DNA of 64,000 nt from Prochlorococcus sp. AG-409-F19 (GTDB taxonomy: Bacteria; Cyanobacteriota; Cyanobacteriia; PCC-6307; Cyanobiaceae). Position numbers and translations under genes: made by a program. The stretch lies in contig QCJV01000003.1 of assembly GCA_003215795.1 (NCBI GenBank), forward strand, positions 46,473 to 110,472, read 5' to 3'. Positions 19,765 through 31,901 of this stretch are shown here, piece by piece; the stretch's first letter is position 1, and each line of letters starts with the position of its first letter. The notes under the pieces were generated by a model. It saw nothing but the letters and a program-made list of their open reading frames with translations. It did no database searches and was not told where the DNA came from.

Positions 19765-21669
19765 CTATTCAACTGTTACACTTTTTGCGAGATTGCGAGG
19801 TTGATCAACATCCAAGCCGCGTTGTGCAGCGATATGATAGCTCAATAATTGAAGCGGAATTACAGTTAACAATGGACTAATCCATTCGCTTACCTTAGGA
19901 ATAGGTAATAGATGATCAAAGATTTGAGTCTCAGCTGATTCAGGTGCTATACCAATCAAGCAAGCATTTCTAGCCTTAGCTTCTTGCGCATTACTCAAGA
20001 CTTTTTCAAAAACTACTCCATGAGTAGCTATTGAAATAACTGGAACCTTATGATCTAACAATGCAATAGGTCCATGCTTCATTTCTCCAGCAGGTAAACC
20101 TTCAGCATGAATATAACTAATCTCCTTTAATTTCAATGCAGCCTCTAATGCTATTGGATAATTAATTCCTCGGCCTAAAAAAATTACATCCTTAGTATTA
20201 ACAAATTGGTAAGCTAATTTTTCAGTAAGTTTATTATGATTATTAATTAAATCTCTTAAATAGTTTGGAACTAATTTCAGCTCTTCACATATATCATTTA
20301 TTTCTTGTATAGATCGATTTTTATTCCTGGCTGCAATCATTATAGCTAAACCGTAAAAAGCTAATAATTGACCTAAGAAGGTTTTAGTAGCTGCAACTCC
20401 TACTTCTAATCCTGCTCCTATATCAATGATATTAGTGACTTGTCGAGCCAAGGAACTTTCTATTCTATTCGTTATTCCTAATACCCTAGAAGAGAATAAA
20501 TCATCTTTAAGAGTTGAACGTCTTTCAGATTCCATCATCAATGCCGCAAGCGTATCAGCTGTTTCTCCTGATTGAGTAACACCAATAGTTAAAATATTGG
20601 GGGCTAGAGGAGGCGGAGCATAACGAAATTCACTTGCAAAGAAAACTGTCGATGGCAAGCCAGAAAATTGTTCCAAAAGATAAGCACCAACCATGGCTGC
20701 ATGTCGACTTGTTCCACACGCTAAAATTTGAACCGCTTCTATAGAGTCATACAAGGAATCCTTAAACGGAAAAGCAATTGGCGATGAAGTAGGTAATTTA
20801 TCAGGTAAAAATCGCGCAATCCACTGTTCAGCAGTTTCAGGCTGCTCATAAATCTCTTTAAGCATGAAATGTCGAAATTGACCTTTATCGATATTCTTTT
20901 CAGAACCAACTATCAATGAAGGTTTTCTATATTGTCTTTTCCCTTCAGAATCATAGATCTCTACCCCTAAAGGAGTAAGCAAAGCTAATTCTTTATCTTC
21001 CAAAGGCAAAACTGTTTTTGTAAATCCAGCAAAGGCTGTTGAATCACTTGCACAAAGAAACTCACCTTGAGTAAACCCTATTAATAATGGGGCTTTGTTC
21101 TTAGCAACAATCAAAACATCTGGAGTCTCAGTCCATATGACTGCCAATGCATATGATCCTTGCAATAAATTAAGAACCTCCCTAACAGCTAAAAACAACA
21201 TTTCTCCTTTAGAAGCCACACCCTCCTGTTTTAATCGAGTCAATGCTTCTGAAATCAAATGAGGAATAACCTCAGTATCAGTATCAGAAACAAATCTAAT
21301 GCCTTGTTTCTGAAGTTTTTCTCTTAATAACGTGTAATTCTCAATGATCCCATTTTGAACAACAGCCACTTGGTCTGAAGAGTCAAGATGAGGGTGAGCA
21401 TTTCTAACCTCAGGCTTGCCATGGGTAGCCCATCTTGTATGACCTATTCCGATATTCCCTGGAGCTCCATCTTTTGAAAGCAAATTTAAAAGATTAACTA
21501 ATTTACCTTTAGCCTTCTTACAAGTAATAAAACCTCTGTCACTACTTCCCTTAGTACTTATAGTAGCCAGTCCGGCAGAATCATATCCTCTATATTCAAG
21601 CTTTTTAAGGCCCTCTAAAAGAATCGGAGATGCTTCACGAGAGCCAACTAGTGCGACTATTCCACACAT
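19765..21669 (-). CDS. glmS: Glutamine--fructose-6-phosphate aminotransferase (isomerizing)
   Basis: MCGIVALVGSREASPILLEGLKKLEYRGYDSAG, HTRWATHGKP, two SIS domains, C-terminal DQPRNLAKSVTVE. Confidence 0.98.
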   Translation of the reverse strand: MCGIVALVGSREASPILLEGLKKLEYRGYDSAGLATISTKGSSDRGFITCKKAKGKLVNLLNLLSKDGAPGNIGIGHTRWATHGKPEVRNAHPHLDSSDQVAVVQNGIIENYTLLREKLQKQGIRFVSDTDTEVIPHLISEALTRLKQEGVASKGEMLFLAVREVLNLLQGSYALAVIWTETPDVLIVAKNKAPLLIGFTQGEFLCASDSTAFAGFTKTVLPLEDKELALLTPLGVEIYDSEGKRQYRKPSLIVGSEKNIDKGQFRHFMLKEIYEQPETAEQWIARFLPDKLPTSSPIAFPFKDSLYDSIEAVQILACGTSRHAAMVGAYLLEQFSGLPSTVFFASEFRYAPPPLAPNILTIGVTQSGETADTLAALMMESERRSTLKDDLFSSRVLGITNRIESSLARQVTNIIDIGAGLEVGVAATKTFLGQLLAFYGLAIMIAARNKNRSIQEINDICEELKLVPNYLRDLINNHNKLTEKLAYQFVNTKDVIFLGRGINYPIALEAALKLKEISYIHAEGLPAGEMKHGPIALLDHKVPVISIATHGVVFEKVLSNAQEAKARNACLIGIAPESAETQIFDHLLPIPKVSEWISPLLTVIPLQLLSYHIAAQRGLDVDQPRNLAKSVTVE

Positions 21670-21748
21670 ATATAAAAGTATGAACTTAAATCCATAGCCT
21701 TACGGACTGTAAAGAACATACTCCAAAGACGAATTTTACAAAAGCAAG

Positions 21749-22000
<252 letters not shown>

Positions 22001-22128
22001 CTATAGATAACGTTACTTGTAAAAAACTTTACTCAATTTGGTTCAACATAAAGAGATTCATGCATCTGGCTTCACTCTTGTTAACTCGCGACCATTAACT
22101 CGTAAGATAGGAACAAATCTCTAGAATT

Positions 22129-22371
22129 ATGTCTCAGGAAGCAATTCTCGAAAAAGTTCGTTCCATCGTTGCAGAGCAACTTAGTGTTGATGCAGGCGAA
22201 ATCAAGCCGGATTCCAATTTCCAGAATGATCTTGGAGCAGACTCTCTGGACACCGTCGAATTGGTAATGGCTCTCGAAGAAGCATTTGATATCGAGATTC
22301 CAGATGAATCTGCAGAAGGCATAGCCACAGTGGGTGATGCCGTTAAATACATAGAAGACAAGCAATCCTGA
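22129..22371 (+). CDS. acpP: Acyl carrier protein
   Basis: [26 protein letters not shown] phosphopantetheine attachment motif; followed by fabF. Confidence 0.98.
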   Translation: MSQEAILEKVRSIVAEQLSVDAGEIKPDSNFQNDLGADSLDTVELVMALEEAFDIEIPDESAEGIATVGDAVKYIEDKQS

Positions 22372-22378
22372 GGACCTA

Positions 22379-23626
22379 ATGATGGAGAACCTCCATCGAG
22401 TTGTAATAACTGGTCTTGGCGCTATTACTCCTATTGGCAATACCGTCAAAGATTATCTCCTTGGATTACAGTCTGGCCGCAATGGGGTCGGACCTATCAG
22501 CCTGTTTGATGCTTCTCAGCATGCTTGCAGGTTTGCAGCAGAAGTTACCAATTTTGATCCAATTGGAATACTAGAACCAAAAGAATCCAAAAGATGGGAT
22601 CGATTCTCAAAGTTTGGTGTTGTTGCTGCAAAAGAAGCAATTGCAGATTCCGGACTAACAATCAATGAAAGCAATGCATCGCGTATTGGAGTCATTATTG
22701 GGTCTGGCGTTGGAGGATTGCTCACTATGGAAACGCAAGCCCAAGTTCTCAATAACAAAGGGCCAGGAAGAGTTAGCCCTTTTACTGTTCCAATGATGAT
22801 CCCCAACATGGCAACTGGTCTTGCCGCAATTGCTCTTGGGGCAAAAGGCCCTAGCTCAGCTGTCTCAACAGCATGTGCTGCCGGTTCTAACGCTATCGGA
22901 GATTCATTTAGGCTTCTTCAATTGGGAAAAGCAGACGCAATGGTTTGCGGAGGTGCCGAAGCCAGCATTACTCCTCTTGGAGTAGCAGGATTTTCTAGTG
23001 CAAAAGCTCTATCGTTCCGTAATGACGACCCTTCTTCTGCAAGCAGACCTTTTGATGCTGATAGAGATGGTTTCGTAATAGGAGAAGGGTCAGGCATACT
23101 AGTACTTGAGACACTTGAGCATGCAAAAAATCGTAATGCTCAAATTTATGCTGAAGTGATTGGATATGGCACTACCTGCGATGCTCATCACATTACAGCA
23201 CCTTCTCCAGGCGGCATCGGTGGATCAAAAGCTATTGCAGAGGCTCTTCAAGATGGAAGCATAGATTCTCAAGAAGTTGATTACATTAATGCTCATGGAA
23301 CAAGCACATCTGCTAATGATAAAAATGAAACTTCAGCAATAAAAACTGCATTAGGAGATAGAGCTAAGCAAATCCCAATTAGCTCAACAAAATCTATGAC
23401 AGGTCATCTTCTGGGAGGATCTGGGGGCATTGAGGCCGTAGCATGTGTACTTTCTATTAGCCATGGAGTAGTTCCACCAACCATCAATTACTCCAAGCCA
23501 GATCCTGACTGTGATCTGGACTACGTTCCTAACACAGCTAGAGAAAGCAAGTTAAATGTTGTATTGTCTAACTCATTTGGTTTCGGAGGGCATAATGTTT
23601 GCCTTGCCTTCCGAAAAATGAGCTAA
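22379..23626 (+). CDS. fabF: 3-oxoacyl-[acyl-carrier-protein] synthase II
   Basis: VVITGLGAITPIGNTV, STACAAGSNAIGD active site, NAHGTSTSANDKNE, KSMTGHLLGGSGGIEA. Confidence 0.98.
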   Translation: MMENLHRVVITGLGAITPIGNTVKDYLLGLQSGRNGVGPISLFDASQHACRFAAEVTNFDPIGILEPKESKRWDRFSKFGVVAAKEAIADSGLTINESNASRIGVIIGSGVGGLLTMETQAQVLNNKGPGRVSPFTVPMMIPNMATGLAAIALGAKGPSSAVSTACAAGSNAIGDSFRLLQLGKADAMVCGGAEASITPLGVAGFSSAKALSFRNDDPSSASRPFDADRDGFVIGEGSGILVLETLEHAKNRNAQIYAEVIGYGTTCDAHHITAPSPGGIGGSKAIAEALQDGSIDSQEVDYINAHGTSTSANDKNETSAIKTALGDRAKQIPISSTKSMTGHLLGGSGGIEAVACVLSISHGVVPPTINYSKPDPDCDLDYVPNTARESKLNVVLSNSFGFGGHNVCLAFRKMS

Positions 23627-23675
23627 TCAACTACTTACTCAACCAGTCTGAATCTTTCAATTACCAATTAACAAA

Positions 23676-25685
23676 ATGGTCGCTGCGCCCACTTCACTTG
23701 AATCACTCTGCATCAATAGCATCAGAATGCTTGCAGTTGACGCTGTAAATAAATCTAATAGTGGTCACCCAGGTCTGCCAATGGGCTGCGCTCCTATGGG
23801 TTATACACTATGGGATCAATTTCTCCGTCATAATCCTAAAAATCCAAAATGGTTTAACCGAGATCGTTTTGTTCTATCAGCTGGACATGGGTGCATGTTG
23901 CTTTATGCACTTTTACACCTCACTGGTTATGACTCAGTATCTATAGAAGATATAAAACAGTTCAGACAATGGGGAGCTAAAACACCAGGTCATCCAGAAA
24001 CATTTGAAACACCTGGAGTTGAGGTAACAGCAGGACCACTAGGAGCTGGAATTTCTAATGCAGTAGGACTTGCGATAGCCGAAGCTCACTTGGCCGCAAA
24101 GTTTAACAAGCCAGATTCAAAAATTGTTGATCATTTTACTTATGTGATCATGGGGGATGGATGCAACCAAGAAGGTGTTGCTTCAGAAGCATGTTCACTA
24201 GCAGGACATCTGAAATTAGGAAAATTGATCGCTCTATATGACGACAATCACATCACCATTGATGGAAGAACTGATGTTTCTTTTACTGAAGATGTTCTAA
24301 AAAGATATGAATCTTATGGTTGGCATATTCAGCACGTCCCGGATGGAAATAAAGACGTAAATGCAATTGCAAATGCTATTCAAGAAGCAAAAAAAGTTAC
24401 TGATAAGCCTTCTATCATCAAAATCACTACAACTATTGGGTATGGATCACCTAATAAAAGTGACACCGCAGGGGTTCATGGTGCTCCTCTTGGTGCAGAA
24501 GAAGCGGATTTAACCAGAAAATCATTAGATTGGTCTTATGGCCCTTTCGAAATTCCACAAGAAGCCTACGGGCAATTCAGAAAAGCAATCGAAAAAGGAG
24601 CAGCCCTAGAAAGTGAATGGAATGAACAATTAAACGATTATCGAAGAAAATATCCCTCAGAAGCCAAGGAATTTGAGCGCTCATTAAGAGGTGAACTACC
24701 CGAGAACTGGGACAAAGATCTCCCTACTTATACAACAGCTGATAAAGGTTTAGCTACAAGAAAACATTCACAAATTTGCCTAGGTTCTATTGGGCCAAAC
24801 CTACCTGAATTAATTGGAGGGTCAGCTGATCTCACGCATTCAAACTATACGGATATTAAAGGAGAGACTGGCTCTTTCCAAGCCGATACTCCAGAAAAAA
24901 GGTATCTACATTTTGGGGTAAGAGAACATGCTATGGCAGCAATTTTAAACGGTATCGCTTATCACGACAGTGGCTTAATTCCTTATGGCGGAACATTTCT
25001 TGTCTTCGCTGACTACATGAGAGGTTCAATGCGACTATCAGCGTTGAGTGAACTCGGAGTAATTTATGTCCTTACTCATGACTCAATTGGAGTTGGTGAG
25101 GATGGTCCTACGCATCAGCCGATTGAAACAATTCCATCATTGCGAGCAATACCAAACATGATGGTTTTCCGACCTGGAGATGGCAATGAAACTAGTGGGG
25201 CGTACAAAGTTGCAATTAGCAATCGTAAACGTCCAAGTTCTCTTTGCTTAAGTAGACAAGGAATGCCAAATCAAGCCAATTCATCAATAGAGAAAGTAGC
25301 TTTAGGTGGCTATATTCTTGAAGATTGCTCAGGAACACCTGAATTAATCTTTATTGGGACAGGTAGCGAGTTGCATTTATGTGTTGACGCTGCCAAGGAA
25401 TTAACCAATCAAGGTAAAAAAGTTAGAGTCGTATCCATGCCCTGCGTAGAACTTTTTGAAGAGCAAAGTGACTCTTACAAAGAAGAAGTTCTACCATCCA
25501 ATGTACGAAAACGCATTGTTGTAGAAGCCGCTGAAACGTTTGGATGGCATAAATATATTGGGCTTGATGGAGACAGTGTAACTATGAGTAGCTTTGGTGC
25601 GTCTGCTCCAGGAGGAACTTGTATGGAAAAATTTGGTTTTACAGTTGAAAATGTATTAAATAAAGCGAAGAGACTTCTTAGCTAA
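23676..25685 (+). CDS. tktA: Transketolase
   Basis: [41 protein letters not shown]-binding motif, [20 protein letters not shown]. Confidence 0.97.
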   Translation: MVAAPTSLESLCINSIRMLAVDAVNKSNSGHPGLPMGCAPMGYTLWDQFLRHNPKNPKWFNRDRFVLSAGHGCMLLYALLHLTGYDSVSIEDIKQFRQWGAKTPGHPETFETPGVEVTAGPLGAGISNAVGLAIAEAHLAAKFNKPDSKIVDHFTYVIMGDGCNQEGVASEACSLAGHLKLGKLIALYDDNHITIDGRTDVSFTEDVLKRYESYGWHIQHVPDGNKDVNAIANAIQEAKKVTDKPSIIKITTTIGYGSPNKSDTAGVHGAPLGAEEADLTRKSLDWSYGPFEIPQEAYGQFRKAIEKGAALESEWNEQLNDYRRKYPSEAKEFERSLRGELPENWDKDLPTYTTADKGLATRKHSQICLGSIGPNLPELIGGSADLTHSNYTDIKGETGSFQADTPEKRYLHFGVREHAMAAILNGIAYHDSGLIPYGGTFLVFADYMRGSMRLSALSELGVIYVLTHDSIGVGEDGPTHQPIETIPSLRAIPNMMVFRPGDGNETSGAYKVAISNRKRPSSLCLSRQGMPNQANSSIEKVALGGYILEDCSGTPELIFIGTGSELHLCVDAAKELTNQGKKVRVVSMPCVELFEEQSDSYKEEVLPSNVRKRIVVEAAETFGWHKYIGLDGDSVTMSSFGASAPGGTCMEKFGFTVENVLNKAKRLLS

Positions 25686-25700
25686 GATTAAAAAAATAAA

Positions 25701-25733
25701 AAAGGGTTTAATTATTGAATTAAACCTTTTTTT
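25701..25733. terminator. Bidirectional intrinsic terminator between convergent tktA and thiC
   Basis: AAAGGGTTTAATTATTGAATTAAACCTTTTTTT: 9-bp GGTTTAATT/AATTAAACC stem flanked by A and T runs on both sides. Confidence 0.85.
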
Positions 25734-25734
25734 G

Positions 25735-27153
<1,419 letters not shown>

Positions 27154-27169
27154 TTAGAACCATGCCTTG

Positions 27170-27268
27170 ATCACTCTCTTTCACTTTCCTTCGCCGGGAT
27201 CAACCGTATCAGGTTCAGAGGGTGTGATCTCAGCCAAAAGCAAAAGCTCTTATGGCACCCCTAGTGAT
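27170..27268 (-). promoter_or_regulatory. TPP riboswitch (THI element) upstream of thiC
   Basis: Minus strand: CTAGGGGTGCC...GGCTGAGATCACACCCTCTGAACCTGATACGGTTGATCCCGGCGAAGGAAAGTG, the conserved TPP aptamer core. Confidence 0.96.
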
Positions 27269-27323
27269 ATGTTCAAGCTAGCTATTTTTTAAGCTCTAGG
27301 TCCTTTTCTGTAAAATCAAATTA

Positions 27324-27542
27324 TTAATTCAGAGTATTTCTTCTATTCAACATTTGATTTAACAATTTTTTCCGCCGTTTAGTTCTACCTAAAGTATTCG
27401 AAAAAATAAGTCCTATCCCAACAACTAAAGCTGGTATTGCTTGAACACGATTATTGTCTTTACGATGAAAAAAGCCAATTATTGCAATAAGAACTAAGCA
27501 TGGTGCTGCAAGAGATAATAAAAAATTCTTAGAAGTTTTCAT
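27324..27542 (-). CDS. Small conserved membrane protein (DUF3188-like)
   Basis: From the internal Met (MKTSKNFLLSLAAPCLVLIAIIGFF) there are two hydrophobic segments; ATG overlaps the upstream stop. The ORF track start at 27584 is probably too long. Confidence 0.6.
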   Translation of the reverse strand: MKTSKNFLLSLAAPCLVLIAIIGFFHRKDNNRVQAIPALVVGIGLIFSNTLGRTKRRKKLLNQMLNRRNTLN

Positions 27543-28738
27543 TTCAAAGACTCTCTTGAACAAAATTGTTGTTTTTCCATCCAAGTCATTAGGCTTTGAA
27601 AAATTACACGAATTCCAATTTCAATACTTTTTTCATCAGGAGAAAAATAACCATTATGTAATGGAGCACATCCTTCAGGAGGCGCTACTCCAAGACGAAA
27701 CATTGTCCCAGGAACATCATCTAAAAATTCTGCAAAATCCTCTGCACCCAAGGAAGGTAATTCTAAGTGCTTCACATTTTCTTCTCCAAGCAAAGATTTT
27801 CCGGCTTCTTCAACGAAGGCTGTTAAACCAGGATCATTCCAAACAGGAGGTGCAATAGATGTATATTTAACCAAAGCCTCTGCCCCAAAGCTTTTAGCAA
27901 TTCCTTGAACTATATCTTCAATCCATTTAGGAAGAGTTTCATTTAAACTTGCATCTAAACAACGTACTGTTCCCAAAAGCTTTACTCTATCCGCAATTAC
28001 ATTAAAAGCTTGACCACCGTCAATTTTCCCAAAACTTACAACAACTGGCATCAATGCATCTAGTTGCCTTGCAATCGCTTCTTGAATACCACTAATAATC
28101 TTTGATGCTATCCAAATCGAATCAATAGTTTGATGAGGCCTAGCACCATGTCCTCCATTACCAATAATTTGAATTTCCAACTTGCCAGCTGCTGCAGTTA
28201 ACGTTCCACTTCGAACGCCAATACTACCAACAGGAAGTTCTGGATATACATGAACGCCAAAAAGCGCGTCTAAGCCTTTTGTTGCTCCATCTTGCTTCAT
28301 CCATCTTGCACCAGAGGCAATCTCTTCAGCAGGTTGAAACAATATTCTTACACCAGTTAATTGACTGTGATTTGCGGCAAGTAATCTTGCAACACCTAAA
28401 CCGATACAGGTATGAATATCATGTCCGCATGCGTGCATCACGCCTTTTGTTAAAGAAGAATAGGGAAGTCCGGTTTTTTCTTCCACAGGCAAAGCATCCA
28501 TATCTACTCTTAAACCAACTAGAGAAGTAGATATATTTCCCAACTCAGCAATTAAGCCTGTTCTACCTATTGATTCTGTGACCGTCCATCCGTACTTTCT
28601 TAATTCACCCGCCACAAGTGCAGCTGTTTGATGCTCTTCGCCACTCAATTCTGGATGTGCATGTAAATGCCTCCTAAGATCAATTAAATCAGGCAAAAAA
28701 GACTCTAAACTCAACACTGACTTTTTCAAAACATTCAT
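27539..28738 (-). CDS. M20 family amidohydrolase (hippurate hydrolase / N-acyl-amino acid amidohydrolase type)
   Basis: LRRHLHAHPELSGEEHQTA, MHACGHDIHTCIGLGVA, FQPAEEIASGARWM, LPSLGAEDFAEFL. Confidence 0.93.
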   Translation of the reverse strand: MNVLKKSVLSLESFLPDLIDLRRHLHAHPELSGEEHQTAALVAGELRKYGWTVTESIGRTGLIAELGNISTSLVGLRVDMDALPVEEKTGLPYSSLTKGVMHACGHDIHTCIGLGVARLLAANHSQLTGVRILFQPAEEIASGARWMKQDGATKGLDALFGVHVYPELPVGSIGVRSGTLTAAAGKLEIQIIGNGGHGARPHQTIDSIWIASKIISGIQEAIARQLDALMPVVVSFGKIDGGQAFNVIADRVKLLGTVRCLDASLNETLPKWIEDIVQGIAKSFGAEALVKYTSIAPPVWNDPGLTAFVEEAGKSLLGEENVKHLELPSLGAEDFAEFLDDVPGTMFRLGVAPPEGCAPLHNGYFSPDEKSIEIGIRVIFQSLMTWMEKQQFCSRESLK

Positions 28739-29529
28739 ACTGCTTCTAAATCAACAAATGCCATCAGATCATGTATTGGATCAGAAGGCCACCGTCTCAC
28801 ATTTATAAGCCATTTTTCTTCTCTATATCTACTGTCAAGTCCAAATGCTGCAGTCCAATGGCTTTCAGCCTCTCCTGTTGACCCTTCTCTCCATAAAAGA
28901 GCAGTCAGCGCTGCCCTTGCATCTGCAAACATTGGATATTTACGAATCAGTGTCCTAAGCTCTTGTTCAGCTTGGGCAAATTGATTTAATTGATATGAAG
29001 CCAATGCTTTGCTAGATCGAGCCATAACATCTCCTGGATTAGCTATGGATGCTTTATTAAATAACTCTTGTGCTTGTAACCAATCACCTTGAACAGACCC
29101 CATGACATTTCCTAAATTATATAAAGCAGAAGAATTTTCTGGTTCTCTAGTAAGAACCCATTGATAATCATTAATAGCTTCTTTCCATTGACCTAAGGCT
29201 TCCTCAGCAATGCCTCGATTTAAATAAGGATCAGTTTCCAAAGGAAGAATCTTAATTGCCCTTGTTTGATCGAGAATCGCACCCTCATAATCACCCAATG
29301 CTAAACGTACATTTCCACGATTACTTAAAGCCGCTGCATTTTTTGGAGAAGACACTAGAAAACGATCCCAGCTTTCTAATGCAGCTACAAAATCACCTTT
29401 CTTGCTTTCATACAATGCCTTCTCATACAAGGAGGCATTGAATTCATTCCCAACTCCAACAGCACACAATGGAACCCCAATGCAAAATAAACAACATATA
29501 AAAAAAGAAAAGAAGATCTGATGCCTCAT
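28735..29529 (-). CDS. TPR-repeat protein with N-terminal signal/lipoprotein-like segment
   Basis: N-terminal hydrophobic segment then TPR units (NAAALSNRGNVRLALGDYEGAILDQTRAIKI, PYLNRGIAEEALGQWKEAINDYQ). Confidence 0.85.
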   Translation of the reverse strand: MRHQIFFSFFICCLFCIGVPLCAVGVGNEFNASLYEKALYESKKGDFVAALESWDRFLVSSPKNAAALSNRGNVRLALGDYEGAILDQTRAIKILPLETDPYLNRGIAEEALGQWKEAINDYQWVLTREPENSSALYNLGNVMGSVQGDWLQAQELFNKASIANPGDVMARSSKALASYQLNQFAQAEQELRTLIRKYPMFADARAALTALLWREGSTGEAESHWTAAFGLDSRYREEKWLINVRRWPSDPIHDLMAFVDLEAV

Positions 29530-30633
29530 TTAACTAGATATCCTTGTACTTCTATCAAAATTAAGATGATCTATTGCTGCTGAAGTGACAATTCTTCCAC
29601 GAGGTGTTCTTTTTAAAAAACCAATCTGTAAAAGAAATGGCTCCACCACAGTTTCCAATGTCAAACTTTCTTCTCCTAATGCAGCAGCAATAGTCTCTAA
29701 TCCCACAGGTCCACTATCATGAGCTTCAATAATGAATGACAACAAACGTCTATCTGTCTGATCTAAGCCACACTCATCTACTTGATGCAATTTTAAAGAT
29801 TTATTCACTATATCTTTGTCAACAACCTGAATTCTGTCTTCGACAGTGGCAAAATCTCTGACTCTACGAAGCAATCTATTAGCAATTCGTGGAGTCCCTC
29901 TACAACGACGGGCAATTTCCATACTTCCTTCAGTAGATAAACGCAATCCCAAAAGATCTGCTGCTCTTTGGATAATCTTCTGAAGATCATCCAATTGATA
30001 AAAATTCAATCGATGTGTAATACCAAAACGATCTCTTAATGGTGAGCTAATTAAAGCAGGGCTAGTAGTTGCACCAATCAAAGTAAAGCGAGGAAGATCT
30101 ATTTCCCGTGTTCGTGCTGTTGCACCTTTCCCAACAGTTAAATCAAGTCGAAAGTCTTCTAATGCAGGGTATAAAAGCTCTTGCGCAACCTTTGAAAGTC
30201 TATGAATTTCATCAACAAACAATAATTCATGAGGTTTTAAGTTCAGTAATAAACCAATAATGTCTCTTGGTCTTTCTAAAGCTGGTGCACTGGTAATACG
30301 ACATTTAACCCCCAGCTCTCTGGCTAGAACTAAAGCCATAGTAGTTTTTCCCAAACCTGGAGGTCCATACAACAAAACATGATCCAAGGCTTCCTTTCTT
30401 GATAAGGATGCTTTGACAGAAATAGACAGTACTTCTTTTAATTCAGACTGACCTACAAAATCATTCCAAGATTGAGGCCTCAATGAATCGTCTTTACGTT
30501 TTTTTGTTTCCTCTTCAAGCCTTTTAGGATCCAACAACCTTGTCTTTCCATTAAGGTTATAGGAAGAAGGTTTCTTTGAGCCAGAAGACACAATTGCCAT
30601 ATTCAAAGGATAGGGACAGTTGTGTACTCTCAA
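29530..30633 (-). CDS. ruvB: Holliday junction branch migration helicase RuvB
   Basis: [34 protein letters not shown] Walker [39 protein letters not shown]. Confidence 0.98.
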   Translation of the reverse strand: MRVHNCPYPLNMAIVSSGSKKPSSYNLNGKTRLLDPKRLEEETKKRKDDSLRPQSWNDFVGQSELKEVLSISVKASLSRKEALDHVLLYGPPGLGKTTMALVLARELGVKCRITSAPALERPRDIIGLLLNLKPHELLFVDEIHRLSKVAQELLYPALEDFRLDLTVGKGATARTREIDLPRFTLIGATTSPALISSPLRDRFGITHRLNFYQLDDLQKIIQRAADLLGLRLSTEGSMEIARRCRGTPRIANRLLRRVRDFATVEDRIQVVDKDIVNKSLKLHQVDECGLDQTDRRLLSFIIEAHDSGPVGLETIAAALGEESLTLETVVEPFLLQIGFLKRTPRGRIVTSAAIDHLNFDRSTRISS

Positions 30634-30650
30634 AAGAGTAATGTCAGAAA

Positions 30651-31148
30651 ATGTCTAAAGCGAGTCATAAAACAAAGTCAAAACAAACAAACGGCAAGCT
30701 CACAAAAAACTTGGCAGAAAACCGTTTTGCTAGATATCAATATGAAATAATGGAGACATTGGAAGCAGGGATTGAACTTTTGGGAACAGAAGTTAAATCA
30801 ATACGGGCAGGGAATATTAATTTGAGAGACGGATTTTGTCTAATTCGTGATGGAAATATTCAGTTGCATAATGTTCATATCTCAAAATTTAATAACGCAA
30901 GTACTTTTTTCAATCATGATCCATTGCGAGTACGTCAATTATTAGCTCATCAAAAAGAAATAAATAAATTAGAGTCAAATCTAAATAAAAAAGGACTGAC
31001 ATTAATACCAATAAAACTTTACCTGAAGGGTTCATGGATAAAAATAACAATAGGTCTTGGCAAAGGTAAAAAGCTTCATGACAAACGAGAATCTGAAAAA
31101 AGAAAACAAACTGCTAAAGAAACTAAGGAAGCACTTTCTCGCTATTAA
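30651..31148 (+). CDS. smpB: SsrA-binding protein SmpB
   Basis: [48 protein letters not shown] and [14 protein letters not shown]. Confidence 0.97.
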   Translation: MSKASHKTKSKQTNGKLTKNLAENRFARYQYEIMETLEAGIELLGTEVKSIRAGNINLRDGFCLIRDGNIQLHNVHISKFNNASTFFNHDPLRVRQLLAHQKEINKLESNLNKKGLTLIPIKLYLKGSWIKITIGLGKGKKLHDKRESEKRKQTAKETKEALSRY

Positions 31149-31181
31149 TATATATTCGTAAACAAATGATTCTATTTCAGT

Positions 31182-31412
31182 ATGAATAGAGAACAAAAAA
31201 GAATCACATTAAAGTTGCAACGAGAAAAGTTAATGAGTGAGCTAGATAAGGTTTACAAAAATGCATTTAATGAACTTAGTAGTTTAGATATTGAAGAAGG
31301 CTCATTAGCAAAACTCTCACAAATATTTCTTTTATCTAGAGAGGCAGCGATGAATTCATTACAAAAAGAAATAGAAAAGCCAATCATTACTCAATCGCCT
31401 CAAAAAGAATAA
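31182..31412 (+). CDS. Small hypothetical protein
   Basis: 76-aa ORF in same direction as smpB; helical and charged; no recognised family. Confidence 0.4.
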   Translation: MNREQKRITLKLQREKLMSELDKVYKNAFNELSSLDIEEGSLAKLSQIFLLSREAAMNSLQKEIEKPIITQSPQKE

Positions 31413-31584
31413 ATCAAAATGAAAATCGAAAAATATCATCTTTCCTAGAAATTACGAAAAATCGCAAATGTCAGGAAACCCTTGCAAATAAAAAATTTTT
31501 TTTTGGGTTAAGTGGCGTTAAATTGCACAAATATGCTCTGATTTTATACAAAAAACAATTTCTTGGGCAGTTGAAACCTGGAAA

Positions 31585-31848
31585 TTATTTTGCATCTGAG
31601 GGTGGCTCAAGGCTCACATTATCTGGAGGAGGGGTTGGGTCAGGATCTGCAATCAACATATGTTGCAAAACAATTTCAGGACGCTCACTATCCCTCCATC
31701 TGATGCGATAGGCAGGCATTTTAGTCCCACGACTAGTTGTCTGCTCTACAGGCTCCATCACCCAACCTCGTCTAGAACGACCTTGAGGATTGCGCTTAAC
31801 CACAGCATCAGTGTGCTTAAACCTGAAACCAACGCGCTCTCCGCTCAT
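31585..31848 (-). CDS. Conserved cyanobacterial hypothetical protein (DUF2862-like)
   Basis: MSGERVGFRFKHTDAVVKRNPQGRSRRGWVMEPVEQTTSRGTKMPAYRIRWRDSERPEIVLQHMLI; family name is from memory. Confidence 0.65.
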   Translation of the reverse strand: MSGERVGFRFKHTDAVVKRNPQGRSRRGWVMEPVEQTTSRGTKMPAYRIRWRDSERPEIVLQHMLIADPDPTPPPDNVSLEPPSDAK

Positions 31849-31901
31849 CCCTGGACGTCTTCATACTTGCTCTATTATCCACTTTGATGGCCCCCTTTTG
31901 A

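Noticed and set aside
22081-22449. 122-aa minus-strand ORF over acpP and the fabF start
   Set aside because: Lies antisense to the unmistakable acpP gene; no recognisable domain; shadow ORF.
31523-31887. Plus-strand ORFs of 62 and 75 aa downstream of smpB
   Set aside because: Mostly antisense to the conserved DUF2862-like gene at 31585..31848; no domain features.
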